Below, piece by piece: positions 1 through 9,309 of a stretch of DNA of 64,000 nucleotides. The first letter of the stretch is position 1; each line of letters starts with the position of its first letter. The stretch covers positions 40,814 to 104,813 of the forward strand of contig CAUJDW010000157.1 in assembly GCA_963169455.1 (NCBI GenBank), read 5' to 3'. The position numbers and the translations under genes were made by a program. A model generated the notes under the pieces. That model worked only from the letters and a program-made list of their open reading frames with translations, was not told the DNA's origin and did not search any database. The DNA is from Bacteroidota bacterium. GTDB taxonomy: Bacteria; Bacteroidota; Bacteroidia; Chitinophagales; Saprospiraceae.

Positions 1-1
1 G

Positions 2-1012
2 GGAGCCCAGATCAACCCGGCCAACCGCTTCGAACAGCACGTCCGCGAAGGCGAACCGGAAGATCCTGCGGCGCGCACCCGATACATCAAAGTCCATGCA
101 AAAACCATCCTCAACCGAGTGGAAAGCCCCGACATTGGCATGGGCTGGTCGATGAACCCCTATCAGGGCTGTGAACACGGCTGCATCTATTGCTATGCCC
201 GCAATACACATAACTACTGGGGGTATAGCGCAGGGCTGGATTTCGAGCGGAAAATCCTGGTAAAGGAAGATGCGCCGCGCCTGCTGGAAGAACAGCTTAA
301 AAAGAAAAACTGGCAGCCGGAACCTATTATGCTGGCCGGCAACACGGATTGCTACCAGCCCATTGAAAGGGAACTCGAAATCACGAGGGAAATCCTGAAA
401 GTACTGTGGAAATACCGCCACCCCGTCGGCATTATCACAAAAAACAGCCTTATCCTGCGCGACCTCGACATACTGAAGCCCATGGCTGAAAACCGCCTTC
501 TGCGCACTTCCATCTCCCTGACAACCCTCGACGAAGGGCTGCGCCGGCAACTTGAACCCCGAACGGCTTCTGTCGAGTCGCGCCTGAAAACCATCCAAAC
601 CCTCGCAGGTAACGGCATCCCGGTAAACGTCATGCTGGCGCCCATCATCCCGGGCCTGAACGATCACGAAATTTTCAGCATGGCGGAAAAAGCCGCAGGC
701 CTGGGAGCCCTTTCCATCGCCTATACCCTGGTGCGCCTCAACGGCGATGTGGCGGAAATCTTTGAAGACTGGATATGGAAAAATATGCCGGGCCGGGCCG
801 ACAGGGTGCTGAACCGGATTCGCGATTGCCACAGCGGCCAGCTCAACGACAGCCGATTCGGAACCCGCATGCGGGGGGAAGGCGAAATCGCCGATATGGT
901 TGCTCAACAGTTTAAACTGGCACGGCAAAAGTACTTCCCCAAAAATGAGAAAGCGGAATATAACCTGGCCCTCTTCGAACAATTCCGCACACCTCAACTG
1001 AAACTTTTTTGA
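2..1012 (+). CDS. PA0069 family radical SAM protein (5' end outside window)
   Basis: This is a radical S-adenosylmethionine enzyme of the PA0069/Rv2578c family, distantly related to spore photoproduct lyase; its substrate is unknown. The frame is open from base 2, and the residues before the first possible GTG at 119 (NPANRFEQ, then YIKVHAKTILN) match the usual N-terminal part of this family, so the gene starts left of the window. The iron-sulfur motif CEHGCIYC (CxxxCxxC) lies at about bases 170-195. The family's NPYQGCEHGC block and a later GNTDCYQP block are both present. The frame ends in TGA at 1010-1012, about 60 bases before the sigma factor. Family assignment is firm; the reaction is not known. 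Confidence 0.9.
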   Translation, partial: GAQINPANRFEQHVREGEPEDPAARTRYIKVHAKTILNRVESPDIGMGWSMNPYQGCEHGCIYCYARNTHNYWGYSAGLDFERKILVKEDAPRLLEEQLKKKNWQPEPIMLAGNTDCYQPIERELEITREILKVLWKYRHPVGIITKNSLILRDLDILKPMAENRLLRTSISLTTLDEGLRRQLEPRTASVESRLKTIQTLAGNGIPVNVMLAPIIPGLNDHEIFSMAEKAAGLGALSIAYTLVRLNGDVAEIFEDWIWKNMPGRADRVLNRIRDCHSGQLNDSRFGTRMRGEGEIADMVAQQFKLARQKYFPKNEKAEYNLALFEQFRTPQLKLF

Positions 1013-1074
1013 CTTTTTTCCCAACGATCGCCAAATTGCATCCGTCTTTTCTCCGATCACTACAAAATGGAGAG

Positions 1075-1662
1075 ATGGCGCCAAACCAAGTCAGGCTGAC
1101 TCTTACTTCCGTGGAGGCAGAACAGAAAACAGAACGCACTGAGCTAGAGGCCATCGTCGATGCCTGCCTTAGAGGAGAAAGGCAGGCCCAGCAACGCCTT
1201 TACCAGCAATTCTACAACCCACTTTTTGCTATCTGCCTCCGCTACGCCACAGACCACGATGAGGCAGGGAGCCTCGTAAACCAGGCATTCCTGAAGGCAT
1301 TTCAGGCCCTGGGGCAGTGTAAGGACCTCCAGGCATTCCCCGCCTGGATCAGCCGCATCGCCGTCAATGTCTGCCTGGACCACGTCCGGCGAATGAAACC
1401 CCGGCGAACCCTGGCGCTGGAAGATGCACCCGAACCGGCTATTCCGTCTTCCGCCCTGGACAAAATGTCGGCCGAAGACCTCCTGAAAATGGTTCAGCAA
1501 CTGCCGCCGGTGAGCCGGGCCGTATTCTCCCTGTACGTCATCGAGGGTTATAAACACGAAGAGATCGCACAGCAATTGGGCATGAACGTGGGCACCTCAC
1601 GCTGGCACCTATCCATTGCAAAAAAGGAACTGAAACGCTTACTCCAAAACTATCATTCGTAA
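1075..1662 (+). CDS. RNA polymerase sigma factor, sigma-70 family, ECF type
   Basis: An extracytoplasmic-function sigma factor of about 195 residues that would direct RNA polymerase to a small regulon. Sigma region 2 spans about residues 35-108 (ending WISRIAVNVCLDHVRR, the core-binding and -10 recognition part). Region 4 spans about 132-186, with the helix-turn-helix around GYKHEEIAQQLGMNVGTSRWHLS. The frame extends upstream to a TTG at 1009 that overlaps the previous gene; the ATG at 1075 is preferred, and a GTG at 1111 is also possible. Only 4 bases separate its stop from the next gene, whose product looks like a membrane anti-sigma factor, so the two are almost certainly co-transcribed and act together. 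Confidence 0.92.
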   Translation: MAPNQVRLTLTSVEAEQKTERTELEAIVDACLRGERQAQQRLYQQFYNPLFAICLRYATDHDEAGSLVNQAFLKAFQALGQCKDLQAFPAWISRIAVNVCLDHVRRMKPRRTLALEDAPEPAIPSSALDKMSAEDLLKMVQQLPPVSRAVFSLYVIEGYKHEEIAQQLGMNVGTSRWHLSIAKKELKRLLQNYHS

Positions 1663-1666
1663 GAAG

Positions 1667-3034
1667 ATGAGCCACCACGATAAATTCTGGGAAAAATTCG
1701 GCGGAAAGATCCGGGATTATCAGCCGGATGGCTATTCGCAGGCCGACTGGGCCGGCATGGAAGAATTGCTGAGCGGAACCCGGCCGCCAGCCGCCACCGG
1801 AAGGAAAAGGAAAGCCTTCCTGCTCGCCGCATGCCTGCTGGCTTTCCTTGCCATCACCACCATCGCTATCCTGTTGCCTTCCCGGCTCGCAGATAATTCT
1901 ACCCGTCCTGTAGCGACGGCTAATCTCGGAAATGCCGCACAGCTTAGCGCCCCCGCACCTGCCGAAAATGCGGCAGGGCAGGATGGGAACCCAGGCCCCG
2001 CAAAGGGGGATAAAAAAGAAGAGGATAAAGTTCAAACATTGAATAAACCCGTGGTGGAATCCCCGAATTCGGGGGTAGGAGAGGGGCCCGCCACCGCAAA
2101 AACCACCCCACGGCCCGACATGCCGGAAAGCGGCCCGGCCCCACTTACTGAAACGCAGGGCGCCGGCCTGGCTCGTTTGCCGCAACTGAAAATATCAGAA
2201 CCCGGCGCTTTGACGGAGGTGCTTCCTCCGGCCACGGCCGAATCGAAGGATGCGCCTGCCCCCGTGGAAATCGAAACCGGCAAACTTCTGGAATTGCGGG
2301 CTGATCAGCCGGCTCCGGCAATCGGGGCGATACCCCTTCCCCGAAGCCTGAACAGCCCACCTGCCGGAGCAATTGCATCGGCATCTGCGCTAAAGCCCGC
2401 CAGGAACTGGTACGGCGGCATACTTCTGGGCCTGAATAACACGATTACCGACTACCACAACTTTAGCTATTCCGCAACGCCCCTGCTGGGATTTTTCGGT
2501 GGGGTGGAGTGGAATTACAAATGGGGCATACAGGCGGAATTGCACGCCAAATACGTCAACAATTACAACCTTGACTATACGGTTGTGAGTTACTGGTACA
2601 ACAGTTCCAATTTTCTGGAGGCCAGGGAAGAAAGGTATTCGACGGAAGCTTTCCTGGCGCTGGAAATGCCGCTTGTCCTCAAACGGCGCCTCAGCCCGCG
2701 CACCGCCTTGCTGGCCGGCCTGAGGCCCTCACTGATCTTTGAAGCCAAAAACGGTTTTGGGTTGCTTTCCATGCAGCGGGAAGAGGAAGCTGATTTTGGC
2801 CAGGGTGGCCAGAGCCCCACGACATCAGGCTCTGGCCGGCCTGCAGCCGGCCGGAACCTGGCTGGCAGCGACCTTGGGCTCATCGTTGGGATGGAATGGG
2901 CTTTTCACCCGCGCTGGTCGCTGGATGCCCGTTACATCCAGGGTTTTCGCGACCTTAGCCCGGGCCATTTCTACCAGGATGACGCCACCCACCTGAATTC
3001 CGACCTCCAACTGACCATCAGGAGAAAATTTTAA
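1667..3034 (+). CDS. Putative dual-membrane-spanning anti-sigma factor: cytoplasmic segment, TM helix, linker, C-terminal outer-membrane barrel
   Basis: A 455-residue protein with an unusual layout. Residues 1-48 are soluble and end in GRKRK, which predicts a cytoplasmic N-terminus by the positive-inside rule. Residues 49-70 form one hydrophobic helix, with no cleavable signal. Residues 71-245 are a Pro/Ala/Glu-rich linker, and residues 246-455 look like a small beta-barrel (alternating aromatic strands, ending in LTIRRKF with a terminal Phe typical of outer-membrane proteins). It follows the ECF sigma gene by 4 bases, with AAGAAG just before the ATG. This matches the dual membrane-spanning anti-sigma (Dma) type reported from Bacteroides thetaiotaomicron. 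The N-terminal 48 residues do not show an obvious standard anti-sigma fold, so the regulatory role rests on context and architecture. Confidence 0.72.
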   Translation: MSHHDKFWEKFGGKIRDYQPDGYSQADWAGMEELLSGTRPPAATGRKRKAFLLAACLLAFLAITTIAILLPSRLADNSTRPVATANLGNAAQLSAPAPAENAAGQDGNPGPAKGDKKEEDKVQTLNKPVVESPNSGVGEGPATAKTTPRPDMPESGPAPLTETQGAGLARLPQLKISEPGALTEVLPPATAESKDAPAPVEIETGKLLELRADQPAPAIGAIPLPRSLNSPPAGAIASASALKPARNWYGGILLGLNNTITDYHNFSYSATPLLGFFGGVEWNYKWGIQAELHAKYVNNYNLDYTVVSYWYNSSNFLEAREERYSTEAFLALEMPLVLKRRLSPRTALLAGLRPSLIFEAKNGFGLLSMQREEEADFGQGGQSPTTSGSGRPAAGRNLAGSDLGLIVGMEWAFHPRWSLDARYIQGFRDLSPGHFYQDDATHLNSDLQLTIRRKF

Positions 3035-3038
3035 AGGT

Positions 3039-3077
3039 ATGGTTGGAGGCTACTCAAGGGAGTAAACCTCCAACCAT
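3039..3077. terminator. Hairpin between convergent genes
   Basis: A perfect 11-bp stem (ATGGTTGGAGG at 3039-3049 with CCTCCAACCAT at 3067-3077) and an inner ACTC/GAGT stem. It begins 4 bases after the stop of the barrel protein and lies ahead of the convergent stop at 3143. There is no long T run, so it may act as a bidirectional terminator or as a 3'-end stabilising stem. Confidence 0.6.
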
Positions 3078-3142
3078 GCTCCACACCCGGCAACCGGCCA
3101 CGCTCCCCGAAAAGGAGAAATGAGCCACTGCCGGCTATTTCC

Positions 3143-6100
3143 TTACTGCTTCAGGAAGCGGGCCGTTTTAACTTCGCGGCCGGTATAGTACCTGAGCATG
3201 TAGAAGCCGGGCTGAAGGGCTTCCACGTTCAGTTCCATCTGCTGTATGCCGGCCTCTGCATCCACAGCGCGGCTGAATACCGCTCTGCCTGCCTGGTCCA
3301 GTATTTCGATCCTGGCGCTTCCCAACCCATCCTCCTGCGGTTGGTCGATGCGCACGCTGAGGGTATGCGCCACCGGCACCGGCCAAAGTTCGACAGACAG
3401 CTCTTCCCTGCGGCTTTCCGGCTGGGCCAGGACGTTCGGGCTGCTACCCATGCCGGAACTCTTCTGAATTGCAACATGATTTTCGGAAAGGCTGAAACAG
3501 TCGTCGCTCAGGCTGGCCACAGAAGCCGTATCTCCAACCATGGCGGTTAAAGCGCCGGTGTAGGCAAGCCCCCAAACGCGGTTCGGGGCGGAACCTGAAT
3601 TCTCGAAGTTGAACACGTCTTCGTCCAGTATCTGCAGGATCACATTGCTGGAATCCGTGAGAAGGTAAACAAACCTGCTGTTGCTCACGCCTGAGCTGTC
3701 GAAACGCACCCAGTCGGTAAACCCGTCAGCTGGTGTAACAACCACCACCGTGTCGCCCTCTTCCGTCGTGATCCGGCCGCCGTTCGGCACATCCTGGTTC
3801 ACAGTCACGAAGTTCTCGGAAAGGGCGTAACAGCCGCTGGCCAGAACGGCCAGGTAAGCCGTGTCGCCAGGCATGGCGAGCAAACTGTCAGAATACGCCA
3901 GGCCCCACACGCGGGTGATGCCCACGCCCAGGCTTTCAAAATTGGTGGGGTCTGAACCGCCGTTCGTGCCGATCACAATATTGTTTGTATCGGTCAGCAA
4001 CAGGGCGTAATTCGCACCGATGACGCCGTAATTTTCAAAATAGAGTACGTCGGGATTTCCATCACCCGCACAAACGTAGGTTACCGTCTCCTGATCGGTA
4101 GTGCGGATCAGGCCGCCGGCCACTTCTTCCAGGTTGACCGTGATGAAGTTGTCCGAGAGGTCATAACAATCATCCGAAAGGGCGGCGATCGTGGCGGTGT
4201 CGCCCACCATGGCTGTAATTTCGCCGGTATATGCCATCGCCCATACCCGCAGCGGGCTGAGCCCTGCGCCGCTCAGGCCGGACAAATCCAGGCTGGGCGG
4301 GAAGAGGATCACGTTGCTGGTGTCCGTTATCACGTATGCGAAAAGGCTGTTCACTGCGCCCATGCTGTCCAGAAGGATCACATCTTCCAGGTTCGCAATG
4401 GTGCAGGCATTGATCTCGGTAGTACTGTCCGGCGTGCTGACAGTGCCGCCGTCGGGAATGTCGCGGTATATGGTTATGTAATTCGTGGAAAGGGCGTAAC
4501 AGGCATCGGCCAGGCTGGAGGAGGGAATGGTGTCGCCCGGCATGGCGAGCAGAGCGCCGTTGTATGCGAGCCCCCAAACCCTCGATACGCCTGTGCTGTC
4601 ATCGTCGAAGTCTTCGAAGTCTTCCGCGGGAATCGACAGGATGACGTTGTTGGTGTCTGTGATCAGGTAGGTAAATGCTCCGCCCACTACGGCAATACTG
4701 TCGAAGCGAATGCTGTCCGGCACACCGTCTCCGGGGCAGGTATATACGAAAACTTCCCCATCTTCGGTTACGACTCTTCCGCCGATCAGTTGCTCCTTAA
4801 TTACCGTCACGAAGTTGTCGGAAAGGTCGTAACAGTCATCGGAAAGGAGCGCTACGGAAGCGGTGTCTCCGGCCATGGCCGTCAGGCTGCCGGTGTAGGC
4901 CAGCCCCCAGATGCGGGAAATCCCGCCGCTGCTTCCGTCAAAGTCAACAGCGTCACCTGTTGCCACACTCAGGATAATGTTGCTGGTGTCGGTAACCAGA
5001 TAGGCATAGTTACTGTTCCCGGTTCCGGTGCTGTCCAGGCGGACGATGTCGGGCAGGCCGTCGCTGACGCAGGCAGTTACGGTATCCTGGCCGCTTTCGG
5101 TGCTTACCGTGCCGCCCTCGGGTGCTTCCCGGAAAATGGTGACGAAGTTGTCGGAAAGGTCATAACAGTCATCGGAAAGCACTCCCGAAGTAAGCGTGTC
5201 TCCGGCCATGGCCGTCAGGTTGCCGGTATAGGCAAGCCCCCAGGCACGGGAAACGCCTGTGCTGTCATTTTCAAAATCCGCAGTGTCTCCAATAAGCACT
5301 TCAAGAATTACATTATTCGTATCGGTTAATACAAAGACATACAGGCTGTTGCTTGCTCCGCTTGAACTGAAGCCGACGATGTCGGGCGCGCCGTCGCCAG
5401 GGCAGGTATACACTTCGCTTAGCCCTCCATCTGCACTTACGGAGCCACCCTCGGGCTGTTCGCGGTAGACCGTCACGAAGTTGCCGGATAAGGCGTAACA
5501 GCCGTCCGCCAACACGGAACTGGAGGCGATATCACCCACATCAGCCGTCAGGTTGCCTTCATACACCAACCCCCATACCCTGAGCAGCCCAATTCCGGAA
5601 GGCTCGAAATCATAACTGTCACCGGTGAGAATCTCAAGGATGACATTGTTCTCATCGGTTAGCAGATAGGTGAAAGCGCCTGCTCCAATGCCCAGGCTGT
5701 CGAAGCGAACCACATCGGCAATGCCGTTGCCGGGGCAAATGAACAAAGTGGTGGCGCCATCCTCCGTTTGTACCGTTCCGCCGTCGATTCCTTCCAGGTT
5801 GATTGTTACGTAATTACCGGACAAATCAAAACAGCCATCGGAAAGGGCAACAGCAGAGGCCGTATCGCCCGGCATTGCCGTCAGGCTGCCGGTATAGGCC
5901 AGGCCCCATACCCTTAAAATGCCTGCTGCGGAGGAATCGAAATCGTAACTGTCTCCGGCAATGACCTCCAGAATGACATTATTGGTGTCGGTGAGCAGGT
6001 AGGTGTAGAATCCGGTAGTGAAGCCCGTGCTGTCAAAAGAAATGGTGTCCGGCTGATTGTTTCCAACGCAAAGGAAAAGTGAAGTATCCCCGCTTTGGGT

Positions 6101-8857
6101 AGTTACGGCGCCTCCCAGGGTTTCCGAAAACTCCAGGCTGACAAAGTTGTCCGACAAAGCGTAACAACTATCTGCCAGAGGCGCTACCGAAGCGGTGTCG
6201 CCGGACTGCAGCGTCAGGTTGCCGGTGTAGGCCAGCCCCCAAACGCGGTACAGGCCGCCGCCCAGGCTGTCGGGGAGGATCATATTGGAAGGCAATACAT
6301 CCAGGATGACGTTATTGGTGTCGGCCAGAATAAAGGCATAGCTGTTTCCGCTTGCGCCGCTGCTGTCCAGGCGGATGGTATCTGCAGGGGTGCTGCCCAG
6401 GCAGAGTGAAACGAATACTTCGCCGCTTTCCGTCGATACGGCGCCGCCGGCAACGGCATCGACTTCGATACGGACAAAATTGCCGGACAACGCGAAACAG
6501 GCGTCCGAAAGGAGCGTGGAGCCGGCATCGTCACCGGGCTGAGCCGTCAGGTTGCCGGTATAGGACAACCCCCATACCCGGTAAAGGCCGGTGCTGGAGG
6601 AGGAAAAGTCAAACTCGTCGCCGGCCTGGAGGCTCAGGATGGTATTTGCGGTATCCGTCAGCAGGTATGTGAAAGCAGCATTGCCCGTCCCCGCGCTGTC
6701 GAAACGGACGATATCGGCCAGGCCGTCGCAGGTGCACAGGTAAACATCTGTCAGCCCCGATTCGGTGCTGACCGTCCCTCCAACAGGCTGTTCTTTGAAT
6801 ACGGTGACGAAATTTTCAGACAAGTCGAAACAGCCGTCGGCCAGCGTGGCTGTTGAAGCCGTATCGCCGGGCTGGGCCGTGGGGTTTCCAATATAGGCCA
6901 GCCCCCATACCCGGCAGGCTCCCAGGGGAGCGCTTTCGAAATCTACTTCGCCGGAAGCCGAAACAGAAAGGATCACATTGTTCGTATCGGTTACCAGATA
7001 GGCGTACGGGCTGTTTCCTGTCCCCAGGCTGTCAAACCGCAACAGGTCGGGGATGCTGTCGCCCGGGCAGACATAAGCCACTGTGCCGCCGCCTTCCAGT
7101 GCAACCGTGCCTGCCTCCGGCAATCCCAGGAAAATGCTAATGAAATTTTCGGAAAGCGAGAAACAACCATCCGCCAGGCTTGCTGCAGAGGCAGTATCGC
7201 CTGGCATCGCCGAAAGGCTGCCGGTATAGGCCAGGCCCCAGACTCTGTAGTTGCCGTCAGGCAGGGTGTCGAACCCGGCGCTGTCCGAACCAGGTATAAA
7301 CAGGATGACGTTGTCTTCGCCGGTTACGAGATAGGAATAAGCACCGCCGGCAACCCCCATGCTGTCGAAGCGGACGAAGCCCGTAATACTGTCCCCCGGA
7401 CAGCTATAAACTTCCGTTTCGCCAGCTTCGGTGCTCACCTGGCCTCCCTCCGGCTTGAGGTGATAAACCGTGAGAAAATTGCCCGACAGGGCAAAACAGT
7501 CATCCGACAGTGTAGCGGTGGATGCGGTGTCGCCCACCATAGCGGTAAGCGCGCCATTGAAGGCCAGCCCCCAGACGCGGTATTCGCCGGGATTATATGA
7601 TTCGAAATCAATGAAATTGGTGTCGGGCAAAGCCAGAATAATATTGCTCGTATCGGTGAGCAGGAATTGAAAGAAATCGGCCGCTACGCCGCTGCTGTCG
7701 AAGCGGACGGTATCCGCCACCATGTCGCCCGGGCAGGTGTAAACTTCAGTATCGCCGTTTTCTGCGGAAACCATGCCGCCGCCGGCGCCATCCTTATTGA
7801 TGGTGACATAGTTGTCCGACAAAACAAAACAGCCGTCCGACAAGCTGGCCACGGAGGCGGTGTCGCCGGGGGCTGCCGTGAGGTTGCCGGTGAAAGCCAG
7901 CCCCCATACCCGGCAGATTCCGGAACCCAGGGTGTCGAAGTCCACTTCATCCGAGCTGCTGATCAGCAGAATGACGTTGTTGGTGTCGGTGACGATATAC
8001 ACATAGTCGTTGTTTCCGGCATCCATGCTGTCGAACCGGATGAGGGTGGAAGCACTGCCCCCTGCGCAGAGGAAAACATCAACTGCGCCATCCTCGGTGC
8101 TGACCGTACCGGCCCGGGGCTCCTGCCGGTAAATAGTGACGAAGTTTTCCGAAATGGAATAACAACCGTCGGCCAGGCTGGCTGCGCCGGCATCGTCGCC
8201 AGGTTGTGCAGTAAGGGCCCCGAGGTAGGCCAGGCCCCAGACGCGGGAAACACCGGTGCTGTCGCTTTCAAAATCTGCGCTGTCGCCGTTCAGAATTGCA
8301 GTGATCACATTGTTCTCGTCCGTAACGATGTAAGTAAAATTGGCGCTGGCATCCACCCCCGCGCTATCGAAGCGGACGATATCAGCCAGGCCGTCACCCG
8401 GACAGGTATAAGCCACGGTTTCGCCGGCTTCTGTGCTCACCGTGCCGCCTGCCAGCGCATCGCCGGTAACTTCAATGAAGTTTGCCGTAAGCGCATAACA
8501 GCCCCCCGCCAGCGGGGTGCCGAAAGGGTCGCCGGCTTCTGCCGTTATAGGGCCGACGAAATTGAAGCCGTAAACCCTGAAATTATTCCCGGCCAGGCTG
8601 GAAAAGTCAATCGTTCCGCTCAGCCCGATGTACACGATGATATCGTTTTCATCGACGACCAGATAGCCGATGGGAAGGGCATGCAGGTTGGTAGTGAAAT
8701 TGACCCGCGACCCCTGCCCATCCTGGCAAAGGTCAACCGGGTTCGGCCCGTTTGGCCCAATAAGGGTGACGCCGTTAAAACAGGGAAACTGGGCGTGAAG
8801 GACGCTCCCGGACATTAGCAGGAGCAGGAGAGAAAGGATAGAGTGCTTGAGTTTCAT
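3143..8857 (-). CDS. Giant T9SS-secreted protein with 15 tandem ~110-residue repeats
   Basis: A 1904-residue secreted protein. Residues 1-22 are a signal peptide (hydrophobic LLLLL core, AQ end). Residues 23-135 are a divergent first unit. Residues 136-1799 hold fifteen repeats of about 110 residues. The final ~80 residues are a T9SS type A sorting domain (LWPVPVAHTLSVRI, then PGFYMLRYY, ending KTARFLKQ). Each repeat starts near GGTVSTE, contains a Cys in a CPGDG-like motif, RFDSxG, TDTNNVIL and RVWGLAYTG, and closes with a second Cys in DDCYxLSxNFVT. Two Cys per unit suggest one disulfide per domain. T9SS would carry it across the outer membrane to the surface or medium. Adhesion or a structural surface role is plausible but only inferred. 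The promoter is at 9094-9123, which gives a leader of about 230 bases. Confidence 0.88.
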   Translation of the reverse strand: MKLKHSILSLLLLLMSGSVLHAQFPCFNGVTLIGPNGPNPVDLCQDGQGSRVNFTTNLHALPIGYLVVDENDIIVYIGLSGTIDFSSLAGNNFRVYGFNFVGPITAEAGDPFGTPLAGGCYALTANFIEVTGDALAGGTVSTEAGETVAYTCPGDGLADIVRFDSAGVDASANFTYIVTDENNVITAILNGDSADFESDSTGVSRVWGLAYLGALTAQPGDDAGAASLADGCYSISENFVTIYRQEPRAGTVSTEDGAVDVFLCAGGSASTLIRFDSMDAGNNDYVYIVTDTNNVILLISSSDEVDFDTLGSGICRVWGLAFTGNLTAAPGDTASVASLSDGCFVLSDNYVTINKDGAGGGMVSAENGDTEVYTCPGDMVADTVRFDSSGVAADFFQFLLTDTSNIILALPDTNFIDFESYNPGEYRVWGLAFNGALTAMVGDTASTATLSDDCFALSGNFLTVYHLKPEGGQVSTEAGETEVYSCPGDSITGFVRFDSMGVAGGAYSYLVTGEDNVILFIPGSDSAGFDTLPDGNYRVWGLAYTGSLSAMPGDTASAASLADGCFSLSENFISIFLGLPEAGTVALEGGGTVAYVCPGDSIPDLLRFDSLGTGNSPYAYLVTDTNNVILSVSASGEVDFESAPLGACRVWGLAYIGNPTAQPGDTASTATLADGCFDLSENFVTVFKEQPVGGTVSTESGLTDVYLCTCDGLADIVRFDSAGTGNAAFTYLLTDTANTILSLQAGDEFDFSSSSTGLYRVWGLSYTGNLTAQPGDDAGSTLLSDACFALSGNFVRIEVDAVAGGAVSTESGEVFVSLCLGSTPADTIRLDSSGASGNSYAFILADTNNVILDVLPSNMILPDSLGGGLYRVWGLAYTGNLTLQSGDTASVAPLADSCYALSDNFVSLEFSETLGGAVTTQSGDTSLFLCVGNNQPDTISFDSTGFTTGFYTYLLTDTNNVILEVIAGDSYDFDSSAAGILRVWGLAYTGSLTAMPGDTASAVALSDGCFDLSGNYVTINLEGIDGGTVQTEDGATTLFICPGNGIADVVRFDSLGIGAGAFTYLLTDENNVILEILTGDSYDFEPSGIGLLRVWGLVYEGNLTADVGDIASSSVLADGCYALSGNFVTVYREQPEGGSVSADGGLSEVYTCPGDGAPDIVGFSSSGASNSLYVFVLTDTNNVILEVLIGDTADFENDSTGVSRAWGLAYTGNLTAMAGDTLTSGVLSDDCYDLSDNFVTIFREAPEGGTVSTESGQDTVTACVSDGLPDIVRLDSTGTGNSNYAYLVTDTSNIILSVATGDAVDFDGSSGGISRIWGLAYTGSLTAMAGDTASVALLSDDCYDLSDNFVTVIKEQLIGGRVVTEDGEVFVYTCPGDGVPDSIRFDSIAVVGGAFTYLITDTNNVILSIPAEDFEDFDDDSTGVSRVWGLAYNGALLAMPGDTIPSSSLADACYALSTNYITIYRDIPDGGTVSTPDSTTEINACTIANLEDVILLDSMGAVNSLFAYVITDTSNVILFPPSLDLSGLSGAGLSPLRVWAMAYTGEITAMVGDTATIAALSDDCYDLSDNFITVNLEEVAGGLIRTTDQETVTYVCAGDGNPDVLYFENYGVIGANYALLLTDTNNIVIGTNGGSDPTNFESLGVGITRVWGLAYSDSLLAMPGDTAYLAVLASGCYALSENFVTVNQDVPNGGRITTEEGDTVVVVTPADGFTDWVRFDSSGVSNSRFVYLLTDSSNVILQILDEDVFNFENSGSAPNRVWGLAYTGALTAMVGDTASVASLSDDCFSLSENHVAIQKSSGMGSSPNVLAQPESRREELSVELWPVPVAHTLSVRIDQPQEDGLGSARIEILDQAGRAVFSRAVDAEAGIQQMELNVEALQPGFYMLRYYTGREVKTARFLKQ
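3461..8452 (-). repeat. Fifteen tandem in-frame repeats of about 330 bp
   Basis: Codons 136-1799 of the giant secreted protein form fifteen head-to-tail units averaging about 111 codons. Many short blocks are nearly identical at DNA level, for example the segments encoding RVWGLAYTG and TDTNNVIL, which points to duplication within the gene. Such arrays can change copy number by recombination and are prone to collapse in short-read assembly. Confidence 0.9.
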
Positions 8858-9309
8858 TGGATCGATTTTTGGTTTTTAAGCGTGTAATATTTTTCTCGCC
8901 TTCCGGCAGCCGGCTGTTGCCCGGCTTTGGTTTGCACTGGCTTTCAATTTGTTGCATGCGAGAGCTTGCCCCTTTCACCTTGCCCCAAAGCAATGCGTAC
9001 TGTCTGTCGGGCAGCCTGAACTGAGGAATTTAACCGGGGTGAAGTTTCGAAATGAGGAAAACCACTGCTGTGGCGCAATGTAGCTGATGGGTCCAAAAAT
9101 AATACAAATACAAATATAATCAATGCCGATTGTCAAAAAAAGAGCCTGGATGGGGTAGGGGATATGGCCAGGGAGGTGCACGGATGCTTGCCCGGCTCAA
9201 AAGGAACCCCTGCCTGCTGCACTGGTGGGAACTAAATAAGGGGACATGCTTTTAAGGCGCAACTCGTTGAAAAACAGCACCAAAATGGCTCTGATTGCTA
9301 CCTGATGTA
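8858..9309. other. Intergenic region holding the promoter of the repeat protein
   Basis: About 450 bases without a convincing gene. The only clear element is the minus-strand promoter at 9094-9123. The rest of the leader (8858-9087) shows no strong hairpin or known riboswitch by eye. A small reading frame on the minus strand at 8975-9181 has no recognisable features. Confidence 0.6.
9094..9123 (-). promoter_or_regulatory. Bacteroidota-type promoter (TTG-N19-TATTTTTG)
   Basis: Read on the minus strand, TTG (9123-9121) is followed after exactly 19 bases by TATTTTTG (9101-9094), a full match to the Bacteroidota housekeeping consensus (TTG, 19 bases, TAnnTTTG). Transcription would start near 9087 and run into the repeat-protein gene at 8857. 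Confidence 0.6.

Noticed and set aside
3461..8452. Possible CRISPR-like array
   Set aside because: Units are about 330 bp, contiguous, coding and in frame, without spacers.
7667..8818. 383-codon plus-strand frame inside the repeat protein, itself repetitive
   Set aside because: The repeats follow from the repeated DNA of the minus-strand gene; there is no signal, start context or family.
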